A DNA stretch of 23,204 nt from an uncultured Streptomyces sp. (GCA_946480485.1 CAMLJW010000022.1:1-23204); one strand, 5' to 3'. Positions 8,065 to 15,934 are shown, counted from the first letter of the stretch. Numbers and translations are program-made. Notes: generated by a model from the sequence alone, not told the origin.

Positions 8065-8673
8065 TCACTCCCCGACCAGGGCGGGGATCTCGCCCGCGTA
8101 CATCGCCAGGCAGTCCTCGTAGCGCGGCAGCAGACCGTCGCGCTCGGCCTGGGCGAGGGTGGGCGCCCCGGCGTCCTTGTCCGAGAGGAGGGGTTCGATA
8201 TCCGAAGGCCAGTCGATGCCGATCCGGTCGTCGAGAGGATGGATGCCGTGCTCGCGGGCCGGCGCGTACGGCGTCGAGCAGAGGTAGATCACCGTTGCCT
8301 CGTCGGTCAGTGCCAGGAAGGCGTGGCCGAGTCCCTCGGCGATGAACACGGCGCGGTGATCCACGTCGTCGAGGCGTACGGCCTCCCACTGTCCGTAGGT
8401 GGGAGAGCCGATGCGGATGTCGACGATCACGTCGAGCACCGCGCCGCGTACGCACTTGACGTACTTGGCCTGGCTCGGTGGGACGTCGGCGTAGTGGATG
8501 CCACGCAGCACACCCCTGCGCGATACCGAGCAGTTGGCCTGGGCCAGCCCCAGGGGGCGCCCCGCTTCCGCCCGGAAGGGGGTTTCTTTGAACCACTCGT
8601 GGAAGGCGCCTCGCTCGTCCGGGAACACCCGGGGTGCGCACGCCCACGCACCCTCGATTTTCAGTGGACGCAT
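8065..8673 (-). CDS. rmlC: dTDP-4-dehydrorhamnose 3,5-epimerase
   Basis: Third step of dTDP-L-rhamnose synthesis: double epimerisation of dTDP-4-keto-6-deoxyglucose. The 202-residue cupin has PDERGAFHEWFKE near the N-terminus, the catalytic histidine H60 in RGVLRGIHYAD, a core KYVKCVRGAVLDVIVDIR, FLALTDEATVIYLCS and the C-terminal GIHPLDDRIGIDWP. Length and motif order fit the family. It is the only rml gene on the opposite strand and leads the two glycosyltransferases, so this transcript carries its own share of rhamnose supply. A promoter-like element lies 29 bases upstream of its start. Confidence 0.95.
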   Translation of the reverse strand: MRPLKIEGAWACAPRVFPDERGAFHEWFKETPFRAEAGRPLGLAQANCSVSRRGVLRGIHYADVPPSQAKYVKCVRGAVLDVIVDIRIGSPTYGQWEAVRLDDVDHRAVFIAEGLGHAFLALTDEATVIYLCSTPYAPAREHGIHPLDDRIGIDWPSDIEPLLSDKDAGAPTLAQAERDGLLPRYEDCLAMYAGEIPALVGE

Positions 8674-8701
8674 CAGCCCGGCCTCTCATTTCGGCATATC
8701 T

Positions 8702-8741
8702 ACTCGTTCCTACAACTGGCGCACCCTGCGACAGGTTGCGG
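8702..8741 (-). promoter_or_regulatory. Promoter-like two-block element upstream of rmlC
   Basis: On - it reads CCGCAACCTGTCGC (8741-8728), 11 bases, then GTTGTAGGAACGAGT (8716-8702). The same two blocks with the same 11-base gap stand before the methyltransferase gene at 9736-9697. GCAACC followed 17 bases later by GTT looks like an ECF-sigma type AAC/GTT promoter, but the sigma factor is not known. Confidence 0.5.
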
Positions 8742-8772
8742 GCCACAACGGCGGGAAGGGCCGGACGCGGGC

Positions 8773-9603
8773 TCAGTCCTCGCTGTAGCGCGCCTTCAGT
8801 ACGCGCTTCTTGTTCGTCCCTTCGGCGTTCTGACCCTTCTCGACGATCACGAGATTGTGGTAGAAGTGCACGCCGACGACGTGGAGATCCGTATAGGTCG
8901 GCTCGTAGTCCACGTCCACGAACTCCTCGTAGTTGAGGCCATCAGCCAGTCGCTTCAGCATGGACATGCTGGTGTTCGGGTCTTCTCGGTCCTCGCTGCC
9001 CTGCCACTCCGGCCAGTACGACGTCTGTGTGTCCTCGACGGCGTAGATGCCACCGTCACTAAGGAGGGGGAAGAGCGTCTCGAACGTCGTGAGAATGTGC
9101 GGGCTGCGGTGGCTGCCGTCATCGATGATCACATCGAGCGTACCGATCTTGTTGGCGATCGCGATCAGCGAATCAGGGTCGGACTGGTCCCCGACGAACG
9201 TCGTGATCCGATCCTCGTCGACGAAGGACTTGTCCTGGATGTCCACCCCGAAGATCTGCGCATGGGGGAAGAACTGCTTCCACATGCGCAGCGACGCTCC
9301 GCCCTGGCCGGCCCGGCTGTAGCCGCCGATACCGATCTCGAGAAGGTTCATCGCATCGTTCTTCAGGTGCTGCAAATGCCGCTGATAGTGCTGCGTGTAT
9401 CGATGGGTTCCCCACTTGTCGGTCCTGAAGTGCACCGCGAGCTTGGACAGGTCGTCGGAGATCGCGGCGAGACCGGTTGGCGCACTGGGCGGCGCGGCAG
9501 TCGGGGCACCGGACATCTTCCGCCCCAAGCGGCGCAGCGCCCGCCAGTTCTTCTCGCCGATGACCGGCTTAACGGCCTTCGTCACGGCCGACTGCATCGA
9601 CAT
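8773..9603 (-). CDS. MycE-like sugar O-methyltransferase
   Basis: A class I SAM-dependent methyltransferase of 276 residues. After a basic N-terminal stretch comes SKLAVHFRTDKWGTHRYTQHY, the SAM motif LLEIGIGGY (88-95), GGASLRMWKQFFP, the acidic loop GVDIQDKSF (D121), VGDQSDPDSL, the DDGSH block (161-165) and EDTQTSYW (190-197). This order (GIGGY, GGASLR, GDQSDP, DDGSH, EDTQTSYW) is that of the MycE-type macrolide sugar O-methyltransferases, where the DDGSH acids help bind a metal. In this locus a sugar hydroxyl on the glycan or on a dTDP-sugar is the likely acceptor. ATG at 9603 is chosen because AAGGAG lies 9 bases upstream; the next Met (9597) would be too far. It is 99 bases upstream of rmlC, which has its own copy of the same promoter-like element. 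Confidence 0.8.
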   Translation of the reverse strand: MSMQSAVTKAVKPVIGEKNWRALRRLGRKMSGAPTAAPPSAPTGLAAISDDLSKLAVHFRTDKWGTHRYTQHYQRHLQHLKNDAMNLLEIGIGGYSRAGQGGASLRMWKQFFPHAQIFGVDIQDKSFVDEDRITTFVGDQSDPDSLIAIANKIGTLDVIIDDGSHRSPHILTTFETLFPLLSDGGIYAVEDTQTSYWPEWQGSEDREDPNTSMSMLKRLADGLNYEEFVDVDYEPTYTDLHVVGVHFYHNLVIVEKGQNAEGTNKKRVLKARYSED

Positions 9604-10037
9604 CGTGCAGTTCTCCTTCCACGCAGAGCACTCGACTGGGCGAGCCGACCCTGAGAGCGGATACGCCGGTACGCATATCGCATTTAGGGCAAACCGACTC
9701 GTTTCTATAACGGGGAAAGGCCGCGAGAGGTTGCGGCCGCAGGCCGCCCAGAACGACTCGACCGCCCACCGGCCGGGGAAACCGCGGGAAGCCGGTCACC
9801 CGTTCACACCCGCCGCCCGCCCCCATCGGATTCTTTTTCCATGGGCGCCGTTGACCTGCTGGAATTCCCTCGGGTGCGGCGTCCGGCACCGTTGCCCGGC
9901 ACCCGTGCACATCATTTCTGACGTGCCTTCAGGAGGCGTTTGGCGCCGGCTGCCACTTTCCTCGACAGGGCAGGGCGCGACCGACGCAGCGGCACATGGG
10001 GTGCACACGGGTCGTGCCCCCTGGAGGAGCGAGCACG
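9604..10037. other. Divergent intergenic region, 434 bases
   Basis: It separates the methyltransferase gene (-) from the secreted-protein gene (+). The - promoter-like element at 9697-9736 is the only signal I can support. A TTGACC occurs at 9850-9855 on + but no convincing -10 follows. No coding region is seen. Confidence 0.5.
9697..9736 (-). promoter_or_regulatory. Promoter-like two-block element upstream of the methyltransferase gene
   Basis: On - it reads CCGCAACCTCTCGC (9736-9723), 11 bases, then GTTATAGAAACGAGT (9711-9697), matching the rmlC copy at 26 of 29 block positions with the same gap. The start codon is 94 bases downstream, so a leader is expected. A 6-bp inverted repeat (9719-9724 with 9733-9738) overlaps the upstream block here but not in the other copy. 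Confidence 0.5.
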
Positions 10038-10586
10038 ATGCGCACAGCCCGACTGCTGACCGGTACCGCGCTCGCCATCGCCGTCGCGGGCCTCGCTGCC
10101 GTGCCCGCGTACGGCGCCGACGTGGGAGCGGGAGGTCTGGAGGTCTACCCGTCCACGGTCGCGCCCGGCGCCGAGGTCACGGTGAACACGGCGGCGTGCG
10201 GCGCGGACGTGGGGATGACGGGGGACGCGGGCGCGGTGGGCGCGGGTGCCTTCATGCTGGAGCCCAGCGTGCACGAGCAGAACGCGGTCGGCCTGTTCCG
10301 GGTACCGCCGTCCGCGCGGCCGGGCACGTACGAGATCGTCGCTCGCTGCTCCGGCGGCAGGCGGCTGACGGACGACCTGACGGTCACGTCGGCCTCCGTC
10401 CAGGAGCACAACGGGGGATCCGCCCAGGAACGGACGACCCACCCGAGAGGAAGCGTGAAGACAGGTGTCGGCGGCGCGCTCGGTACCGATCCCGTACAGA
10501 CCACGGCGGGAGTGGCAGCGCTGGCCGTCGCCGCCGCGGGCGGTACCTGGCTCCTGCATCGCCGGGCGAGAGTCGACGGGATCTGA
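10038..10586 (+). CDS. Small secreted protein with C-terminal membrane anchor
   Basis: I do not recognise a named family. The 182-residue product has a clear Sec signal peptide (MRTARLL, then a hydrophobic core ending AVPAYGA, cleavage near residue 27). An Ig-like or beta-rich ectodomain follows (GLEVYPSTVAPGAEVTVNTAACG, VPPSARPGTYEIVARCSGG) with two cysteines. A linker leads to a C-terminal membrane helix (TAGVAALAVAAAGGTWLL) and a short positive tail (HRRARVDGI). No LPxTG or LAxTG motif precedes the helix, although a sortase gene follows. Start 10038 follows GGAGGAG by 8 bases. The ectodomain probably sits outside the cell, held by the helix. It may be a partner or substrate of the sortase. 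Confidence 0.8.
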   Translation: MRTARLLTGTALAIAVAGLAAVPAYGADVGAGGLEVYPSTVAPGAEVTVNTAACGADVGMTGDAGAVGAGAFMLEPSVHEQNAVGLFRVPPSARPGTYEIVARCSGGRRLTDDLTVTSASVQEHNGGSAQERTTHPRGSVKTGVGGALGTDPVQTTAGVAALAVAAAGGTWLLHRRARVDGI

Positions 10587-10600
10587 CGGATACGGCCACC

Positions 10601-10631
10601 GTCCACCGGTACCGCAGTCCACCGGTACCGC
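10601..10631. repeat. Tandem 15-base repeat
   Basis: GTCCACCGGTACCGC occurs at 10601-10615 and 10617-10631, one base apart. It follows the secreted-protein gene and contains the palindrome ACCGGT. Function unknown. Confidence 0.85.
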
Positions 10632-10641
10632 GGTCCCCTCT

Positions 10642-10675
10642 CCCTCCGGTCCGACGCCCCTCGGGGCCCGGAGGG
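10642..10675 (+). terminator. Terminator-like hairpin after the secreted-protein gene
   Basis: CCCTCCGG (10642-10649) pairs with CCGGAGGG (10668-10675), 8 bp, with a smaller GC hairpin in the loop. There is no T run, so it may attenuate rather than stop transcription into the sortase gene. Confidence 0.4.
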
Positions 10676-10753
10676 GGCAGCGGGACCTGCCCCAGCCCTT
10701 GACGTCTCCTGGCCCTTGACCCCTGAAGTCTCCTGAAAAAGAGGGGGTGCATT

Positions 10754-11398
10754 GTGCGCGGATCCAGCCGATCCCACAGACACAGCGGCAACACCGCCAT
10801 AGCCGCCGTCACCGTCGTCGCCCTCTGCTCGGGCGCGTGGCTGGTGCGCAGCGGTGCCGAGACGCAGGCCCCGCCCCAGCCGTCGGCCGCGCAGGCCGCC
10901 CGCTCCGGCACGCATGCGGACCAGCTCTCGGCACCCGCGCTTCCCCCCTCCCCGCCCGACCGCATCCGTATCCCCGCGATCCGCGTGAACGCTCCCCTGA
11001 CGGGCCTCGGCCTCACCCCCCAGGGCAGCCTCGAGGTTCCGCCGGCCCAGAGGAAGAACCTCGCCGGCTGGTACGAGGACGGCACGACACCCGGCGAGAG
11101 GGGCACCGCGATCGTCGCCGGCCATGTCGACAACGCGGAGGGCCCCGCCGTCTTCTACCGCCTCGGCGCCCTGAAGAAGGGCAGCACGGTCGAGGTCGAG
11201 CGCCGGGACGGCACGGTCGCCCTCTTCGCGGTCGACGCGGTCGAGGTGTACGACGCCCGCGCCTTCCCGGACAAGAAGGTGTACGGAGCCGCCCGCCGGC
11301 CTGAGCTGCGGGTGATCACCTGCGGGGGCGGTTACGCCAAGGACACGGGCTATCGGGGCAATGTGGTCGTGTTCGCGCACCTGACCGGAAGCCGCTGA
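10754..11398 (+). CDS. Class F-type sortase
   Basis: A 214-residue membrane-anchored transpeptidase. An N-terminal hydrophobic segment (TAIAAVTVVALCSGAWLV, 14-31) is followed by a Pro/Ala-rich linker and the sortase beta-barrel starting at DRIRIPAIRVNAPLTGLGL. The catalytic triad is visible: H124 in VAGHVDN, C190 in VITCGGG and R201 in GYRGNVVVFAHL. Length and the single N-terminal helix fit the actinobacterial class F group. The GTG start at 10754 follows GAGGGGG by six bases. The upstream secreted protein is the obvious candidate partner but lacks a canonical sorting motif, so the substrate may be elsewhere in the genome. Confidence 0.88.
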   Translation: MRGSSRSHRHSGNTAIAAVTVVALCSGAWLVRSGAETQAPPQPSAAQAARSGTHADQLSAPALPPSPPDRIRIPAIRVNAPLTGLGLTPQGSLEVPPAQRKNLAGWYEDGTTPGERGTAIVAGHVDNAEGPAVFYRLGALKKGSTVEVERRDGTVALFAVDAVEVYDARAFPDKKVYGAARRPELRVITCGGGYAKDTGYRGNVVVFAHLTGSR

Positions 11399-11661
11399 CC
11401 GCCACACCCATGCAGGGCTCTCGCTCCGCGATCGGCTGCTCGGGGCCAGCGATATGTCGGGCGTGATCGCGACCCTGTGGACGGGATGTGTGCACCGCAC
11501 GGAAATGAGGTTCTCCGAGCGGAGAAGCCCTCGGGGCTTGTGCGGGCCGCCCCGGGAGCGGTCGTGCCGGCACGGATCCCGGTCGTTCGGTCGGCCTCAC
11601 CAGGGCGGACAGACCCCGCCGGGAACCCTCACACCCCCGCCCCCGCCCCGCTGAGGGCAGC
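11399..11661. terminator. Intergenic stretch with tandem hairpins
   Basis: Between the sortase gene and the nir operon. TTCTCC (11511-11516) pairs with GGAGAA (11521-11526), and AAGCCC (11525-11530) pairs with GGGCTT (11534-11539); the two overlap and are mutually exclusive, followed by TGTG rather than a T run. Likely the sortase terminator. No gene is seen. Confidence 0.4.
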
Positions 11662-11699
11662 GTTCCCCGTGGGAAACAGTTGCGATGCGGTCAGGTAAC
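11662..11699 (+). promoter_or_regulatory. GlnR-like box of the nitrite reductase operon
   Basis: The pattern is GTTCC-n6-GAAAC-n6-GATGC-n6-GTAAC. It has the exact four-block, 11-base periodicity of the Streptomyces GlnR consensus (gTnAc-n6-GaAAc repeated), with one block perfect and the others partial. GlnR is the global nitrogen regulator and activates nirB in S. coelicolor. The box ends 22 bases before the ATG at 11722, which leaves little room for a promoter downstream of it. Confidence 0.65.
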
Positions 11700-11721
11700 A
11701 CCGGCACCGCACGCTGCCGTC

Positions 11722-12939
11722 ATGACCTCGAATACGCGTGTGGTGGTGATCGGCGCCGGCCTCGCGGGCGTACGGCTCGCCCGGCGACTCGCAGAGCTCG
11801 GCCTGCCCGCCGTGCTCATCGGTGAGGAGGAGCACACCCCGTACAACCGGGTTCTGCTCGCTGAGGTCCTCGCCGGGCGTTACGCCCCCGAGGTGATCTC
11901 CCTGCCCGCGCCCGCGGAGCTGACCCGCGCCCGGGTCACCGGCATCGACCGCCCGCGGCGGCAGGTGCACTGCGCGGACGGCTCGGTGATCGCATACGAC
12001 ACGCTGGTCCTGGCGACCGGGTCGAATCCGGTCCTTCCGCCCCTGCGCGGTCTGTTCACCCAGGAGGGGCACGAACTCCCCGAAGGCGTCCACGCGTTCC
12101 GCACGATGGACGACTGCCTGGGCCTGTCCAAGGCGGTACGCCCTGATTCCCGTGCCGTCGTCATCGGCGGCGGACTCCTCGGCGTCTCGGCCGCCCGCGC
12201 GCTCGCCACGCGCGGCGCCCAGGTGGTGCTGGCCCAGCAGGCCGAGCGGCTCATGGAGCGCCAGCTCGATCCGTCCGCCTCCCGCCTGGTGCTCCGGCAC
12301 CTCGAGGACCTGGGCGTCGAGGTGCACACCGAGTGCCGGGTGCGCGACGTGCGCTGCGTCGGCGGCGCGGTCCGCTCGGTCGAGATGGCCGACGGGTACG
12401 CCCTCGACGCCGACCTGGTCGTGCTGGCCTGCGGCGTGCACCCGCGCGTGGGTCTTGCCCGGGCCGCGCATCTCGCCGTGCGCAGGGGCGTCGTCGTCGA
12501 CGACCAGCTGTGTACGTCCGACCCGCACATCCGGGCGATCGGCGACTGCGCCCAGCACGCGGGCAACCTCTACGGTCTCGCGGCGCCCGCCCTCGAACAG
12601 GCAGAGGTCCTGGCCGGGTTGCTCACCCGAAACGACAGCGCCCGCTACACCGGCACCCGTGCCCTCACCCGGCTGACCCTGGCCTCCGGCAACCCGCTCG
12701 ACCTCGCCGCTTTCGGCGAGCACACCCCGCGCCCCGGCGACGACGTCATCCAGCTCGCGGACGCGACCCGCGGTACCTACCGCAAGGTCGTCGTCCGAGA
12801 CGACCGCCTGGTCGGCGGAGTCCTCGTCGGCGAGCTCGGCACCGTCGGCGCGCTCGCCCGCGCCTGGGAGGGAGCAGAGCCGCTCCCCACGGACGGCGCA
12901 CCACTGCTCCACCTGCTTACCAACGATGGAGGCTCCTGA
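11722..12939 (+). CDS. FAD/NAD(P)H-dependent oxidoreductase of the nitrite reductase operon
   Basis: A 405-residue pyridine nucleotide-disulfide oxidoreductase, similar in layout to the N-terminal part of NirB. It has the FAD-binding VVVIGAGLAGVRLARRL from residue 7, the YDTLVLATGSNPVLPP block, the NAD-binding VVIGGGLLGVSAARAL and the C-terminal FAD motif IRAIGDCAQH. It probably passes electrons from NAD(P)H to the nitrite reductase or a ferredoxin-like partner. The start at 11722 is set by the Rossmann motif near the N-terminus; no good ribosome binding site precedes it, so a short leader is possible. Its TGA overlaps the nirB ATG by one base. This three-gene order is, to my knowledge, common in Streptomyces. 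The exact redox partner is inferred. Confidence 0.88.
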   Translation: MTSNTRVVVIGAGLAGVRLARRLAELGLPAVLIGEEEHTPYNRVLLAEVLAGRYAPEVISLPAPAELTRARVTGIDRPRRQVHCADGSVIAYDTLVLATGSNPVLPPLRGLFTQEGHELPEGVHAFRTMDDCLGLSKAVRPDSRAVVIGGGLLGVSAARALATRGAQVVLAQQAERLMERQLDPSASRLVLRHLEDLGVEVHTECRVRDVRCVGGAVRSVEMADGYALDADLVVLACGVHPRVGLARAAHLAVRRGVVVDDQLCTSDPHIRAIGDCAQHAGNLYGLAAPALEQAEVLAGLLTRNDSARYTGTRALTRLTLASGNPLDLAAFGEHTPRPGDDVIQLADATRGTYRKVVVRDDRLVGGVLVGELGTVGALARAWEGAEPLPTDGAPLLHLLTNDGGS

Positions 12940-15575
12940 TGACCGCCACCCTGGGGGTCACCCCCACGATCGTGCTCGTCGGCCATGGCATGGTCGGCCA
13001 GCGCTTCCTCGAAGCGCTCGCCGAGCGCGGCCTGACCGCGACGCACCGTGTGGTCGTGCTGTGCGAGGAGCCCCGCCCCGCGTACGACCGCGTCCAGCTG
13101 ACCTCGTACTTCTCGGGCCGTACGCCTGAGGACCTGTCCATGACGGACATGGAGTTCATCAAGGACCACGGGATCGAGCTGCACGTCGGTGACCCGGCCG
13201 AGGCCATCGACCGGGAGGCACGGACGGTGACGGCCCGGTCCGGGCTGACCGTCGAGTACGACACGCTTGTGCTCGCGACCGGCTCGTACCCCTTCGTGCC
13301 GCCGGTGCCGGGCAAGGACGCCGAGGGCTGCTTCGTCTACCGCACGATCGAGGATCTCCTCGCCATCGAGGAGTACGCGAAGGCGAAGGCCACCATCGGC
13401 GCGGTCGTCGGCGGCGGGCTGCTCGGCCTGGAGGCGGCGGGCGCGCTCAAGGGGCTCGGACTGACCACGCACATCGTGGAGTTCGCGCCGCGCCTGATGC
13501 CGGTGCAGGTGGACGAAGGCGGTGGCGCGGCCCTCCTGCGCACCATCTCGGACATGGGCCTGACCGTGCACACCGGCACGGGCACGCAGGAGATCGTCAC
13601 CGGCGACGACGGCGCGGTGACCGGCATGAAGCTCTCCGACGGTTCGGAACTCACCACGGATCTCGTGGTGTTCTCGGCCGGGGTGCGCCCCCGTGACGCG
13701 CTCGCCCGCGACTGCGGACTCACCGTGGGCGAGCGCGGCGGGATCAGCGTCGACGAGCAGTGCCGCACCTGCGACCCGCACGTGTTCGCGATCGGCGAGT
13801 GCGCGCTGGCGTCGGACGGCCGCGTGTACGGCCTGGTCGCGCCGGGCTACGAGATGGCCGAGACGACGGCCGCCACGATCGCCGCCGACGAGGAGTCCGC
13901 CTTCACCGGCGCCGACCTGTCGACCAAGCTGAAGCTGCTCGGCGTCGACGTCGCCTCCTTCGGTGACGCGCACGGCACCACCGAGAACTGCCTCGACGTC
14001 GTCTACGCGGACTCCCGCTCCGGCACGTACAAGAAGCTGGTCATCGGCCAAGGCGGCGAGCTGCTCGGCGGCATCCTGGTCGGCGACGCCGAGGCGTACG
14101 GAACGCTGCGCGCGCTCACCGGATCGGTACCGCCGATCGCCCCGGAGCAGCTCGTTTTGCCGGCCGGCGCGGGCGCCCCGGCCCAGCTCGGCCCGTCCGC
14201 GCTGCCGGACGAGGCGATCATCTGCTCCTGCCACAACGTCACCAAGGGCGCCATCCGCGGCGCCGTCACCGAGCACCAGTGCACGACGGTGCCCGAGGTC
14301 AAGAAGTGCACCAAGGCCGGTACCGGCTGCGGCAGCTGCGTCAAGGTCCTCGGCCAGCTCGTCAACGACGAGCTGGAGGCGAGCGGCGTCGAGGTCGACC
14401 ACGGCCTGTGCGGCTGCTTCTCGCAGACCCGCCAGGAGCTGTACGAGATCGTCCTCGCCCTGCGCATCAACACCTACCAGCAGCTGCTGGACCGCTACGG
14501 CCGCGAGGACGCGCGCGGCGGCGACGGCTGCGAGATCTGCAAGCCGGCGGTCGGCTCGGTCATCGCCTCGCTCGCGCCCACGATCGGGGCGGACGGCTAT
14601 GTCCTGGACGGCGAGCAGGCCGCGCTCCAGGACACCAACGACCACTTCCTCGCCAACCTCCAGAAGAACGGCTCGTACTCGATCGTGCCGCGCATCCCCG
14701 GCGGCGAGATCACCCCCGAGAAGCTGATCGTGATCGGAGAGGTGGCCCGCGACTTCGGCCTCTACACGAAGATCACCGGTGGTCAGCGCATCGACATGTT
14801 CGGCGCGCGGGTCGAGCAGCTCCCGCTGATCTGGGCACGGCTGGTCGACGCGGGCTTCGAATCCGGGCACGCCTACGGAAAGTCCCTGCGCACGGTCAAG
14901 TCCTGCGTCGGGCAGACCTGGTGCCGCTACGGCGTCCAGGACTCGGTGCGCATGGCCATCGACCTGGAGCTGCGCTACCGGGGTCTGCGTTCCCCTCACA
15001 AGCTGAAGTCGGCGGTCTCCGGGTGCGCCCGCGAGTGTGCCGAGGCGCAGTCGAAGGACTTCGGCATCATCGCCACCTCCAACGGCTGGAACCTCTACGT
15101 CGGCGGCAACGGCGGCGCCACCCCACGCCACGCGGACCTGCTCGCGCAGGACCTGTCGGACGCCGAACTGATCCGCCTGATCGACCGTTTCCTGATGTTC
15201 TACATCCGCACGGCCGACCGCCTGGAGCGCACCTCGACCTGGCTGGAGCGGATCGAGGGCGGCCTGGACCACGTACGCGATGTCGTCGTGCACGACTCGC
15301 TGGGGATCTGCGAGGAGCTGGAGTCACTGATGGCCGCGCACGTCGCGGCCTACCGCGACGAGTGGGCCGAGACCATCAACGACCCGGAGAAGCTGTCCCG
15401 CTTCGTCTCCTTCGTGAACGCGCCGGACACCCCCGACCCCGTCGTCGGCTTCGTCCCCGAGCGCGAACAGATCAAGCCCGACCTGCCGCTGCTGACCATC
15501 GGCACCCGACCCCAGGCTCTCGGCTCCACTCGAGCAGGGAAGACCCCATTCCTGGAAGGAAGCGCCCAGCGATGA
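12939..15575 (+). CDS. nirB: Assimilatory nitrite reductase, large subunit
   Basis: Reduces nitrite to ammonium with NAD(P)H, in the cytoplasm. The 878-residue protein has the full domain order. The FAD/NAD(P)H domain includes VLVGHGMVG, LATGSYPFVPP, VVGGGLLGLEAAG and VFAIGECA. The BFD-like [2Fe-2S] domain has C429, C431, C464 and C467, and a second Cys cluster follows (GLCGCFSQTR, GCEICKP). The siroheme/[4Fe-4S] domain has C656 and C662 in SCVGQTWC and C696 and C700 in SGCAREC, the ligand pattern of siroheme nitrite and sulfite reductases. The ATG at 12939 overlaps the preceding stop by one base (TGATG) and follows GGAGG. It ends in a 4-base overlap with nirD. Regulation is expected through the GlnR-like box at 11662-11699. 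Confidence 0.96.
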   Translation: MTATLGVTPTIVLVGHGMVGQRFLEALAERGLTATHRVVVLCEEPRPAYDRVQLTSYFSGRTPEDLSMTDMEFIKDHGIELHVGDPAEAIDREARTVTARSGLTVEYDTLVLATGSYPFVPPVPGKDAEGCFVYRTIEDLLAIEEYAKAKATIGAVVGGGLLGLEAAGALKGLGLTTHIVEFAPRLMPVQVDEGGGAALLRTISDMGLTVHTGTGTQEIVTGDDGAVTGMKLSDGSELTTDLVVFSAGVRPRDALARDCGLTVGERGGISVDEQCRTCDPHVFAIGECALASDGRVYGLVAPGYEMAETTAATIAADEESAFTGADLSTKLKLLGVDVASFGDAHGTTENCLDVVYADSRSGTYKKLVIGQGGELLGGILVGDAEAYGTLRALTGSVPPIAPEQLVLPAGAGAPAQLGPSALPDEAIICSCHNVTKGAIRGAVTEHQCTTVPEVKKCTKAGTGCGSCVKVLGQLVNDELEASGVEVDHGLCGCFSQTRQELYEIVLALRINTYQQLLDRYGREDARGGDGCEICKPAVGSVIASLAPTIGADGYVLDGEQAALQDTNDHFLANLQKNGSYSIVPRIPGGEITPEKLIVIGEVARDFGLYTKITGGQRIDMFGARVEQLPLIWARLVDAGFESGHAYGKSLRTVKSCVGQTWCRYGVQDSVRMAIDLELRYRGLRSPHKLKSAVSGCARECAEAQSKDFGIIATSNGWNLYVGGNGGATPRHADLLAQDLSDAELIRLIDRFLMFYIRTADRLERTSTWLERIEGGLDHVRDVVVHDSLGICEELESLMAAHVAAYRDEWAETINDPEKLSRFVSFVNAPDTPDPVVGFVPEREQIKPDLPLLTIGTRPQALGSTRAGKTPFLEGSAQR

Positions 15576-15934
15576 CCCCCGCACCCGAGACCACGGCACT
15601 GAAGACGGCCCTGAAGGTCCAACTCCAACTGGAGGACGACTGGTTCACGGTCTGCGACCAGACCGCACTGCTCCCGGGCCGCGGAGTGGCGGCCCTGCTC
15701 CCGGACGGCCGCCAGGTCGCCCTCTTCCAGGACCGCAGGGGCCGCCTGTACGCCATCGACAACCGCGACCCGTTCAGCGGCGCGGCCGTGCTGTCCCGCG
15801 GCCTGACCGGCTCCCACCAGAGCCGCCCGTTCGTCGCCTCCCCTCTGCTCAAGCAGCGCTTCGACCTGGAGTCGGGGCGGTGCCTGGACGACGAGACGGT
15901 GACGGTGGCGACGTACGAGGTCCGCACTCACTGA
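15572..15934 (+). CDS. nirD: Assimilatory nitrite reductase, small subunit
   Basis: A 120-residue Rieske-fold subunit of NirBD. The sequence (DWFTVCDQTALLPGRGVAALL, QVALFQDRRGRLYAIDNRDPFSGAAVLSRGL, SPLLKQRFDLESGRCLDD) matches the NirD family. It lacks the CxH/CxxH cluster ligands of true Rieske proteins, as NirD does. Its ATG overlaps the nirB stop (ATGA) and follows GGAAGGAAG, so the subunits are translationally coupled. The 148 bases to the convergent acetyltransferase gene hold no clear terminator with a T run. Confidence 0.93.
   Translation: MTPAPETTALKTALKVQLQLEDDWFTVCDQTALLPGRGVAALLPDGRQVALFQDRRGRLYAIDNRDPFSGAAVLSRGLTGSHQSRPFVASPLLKQRFDLESGRCLDDETVTVATYEVRTH

Noticed and set aside
6549..8345. 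Long + strand open frame across the 660-residue glycosyltransferase gene
   Set aside because: The - strand carries all GT2 motifs; the + translation is a low-complexity shadow rich in Arg, Gly and Val.
9604..9911. Small - strand open frame upstream of the methyltransferase gene
   Set aside because: It covers the promoter-like element, has no ribosome binding site and no protein-like features.
12777..15293. Very long open frame on - across nirB
   Set aside because: Antisense shadow of a high-GC gene; no family-like sequence, while + encodes an unmistakable NirB.
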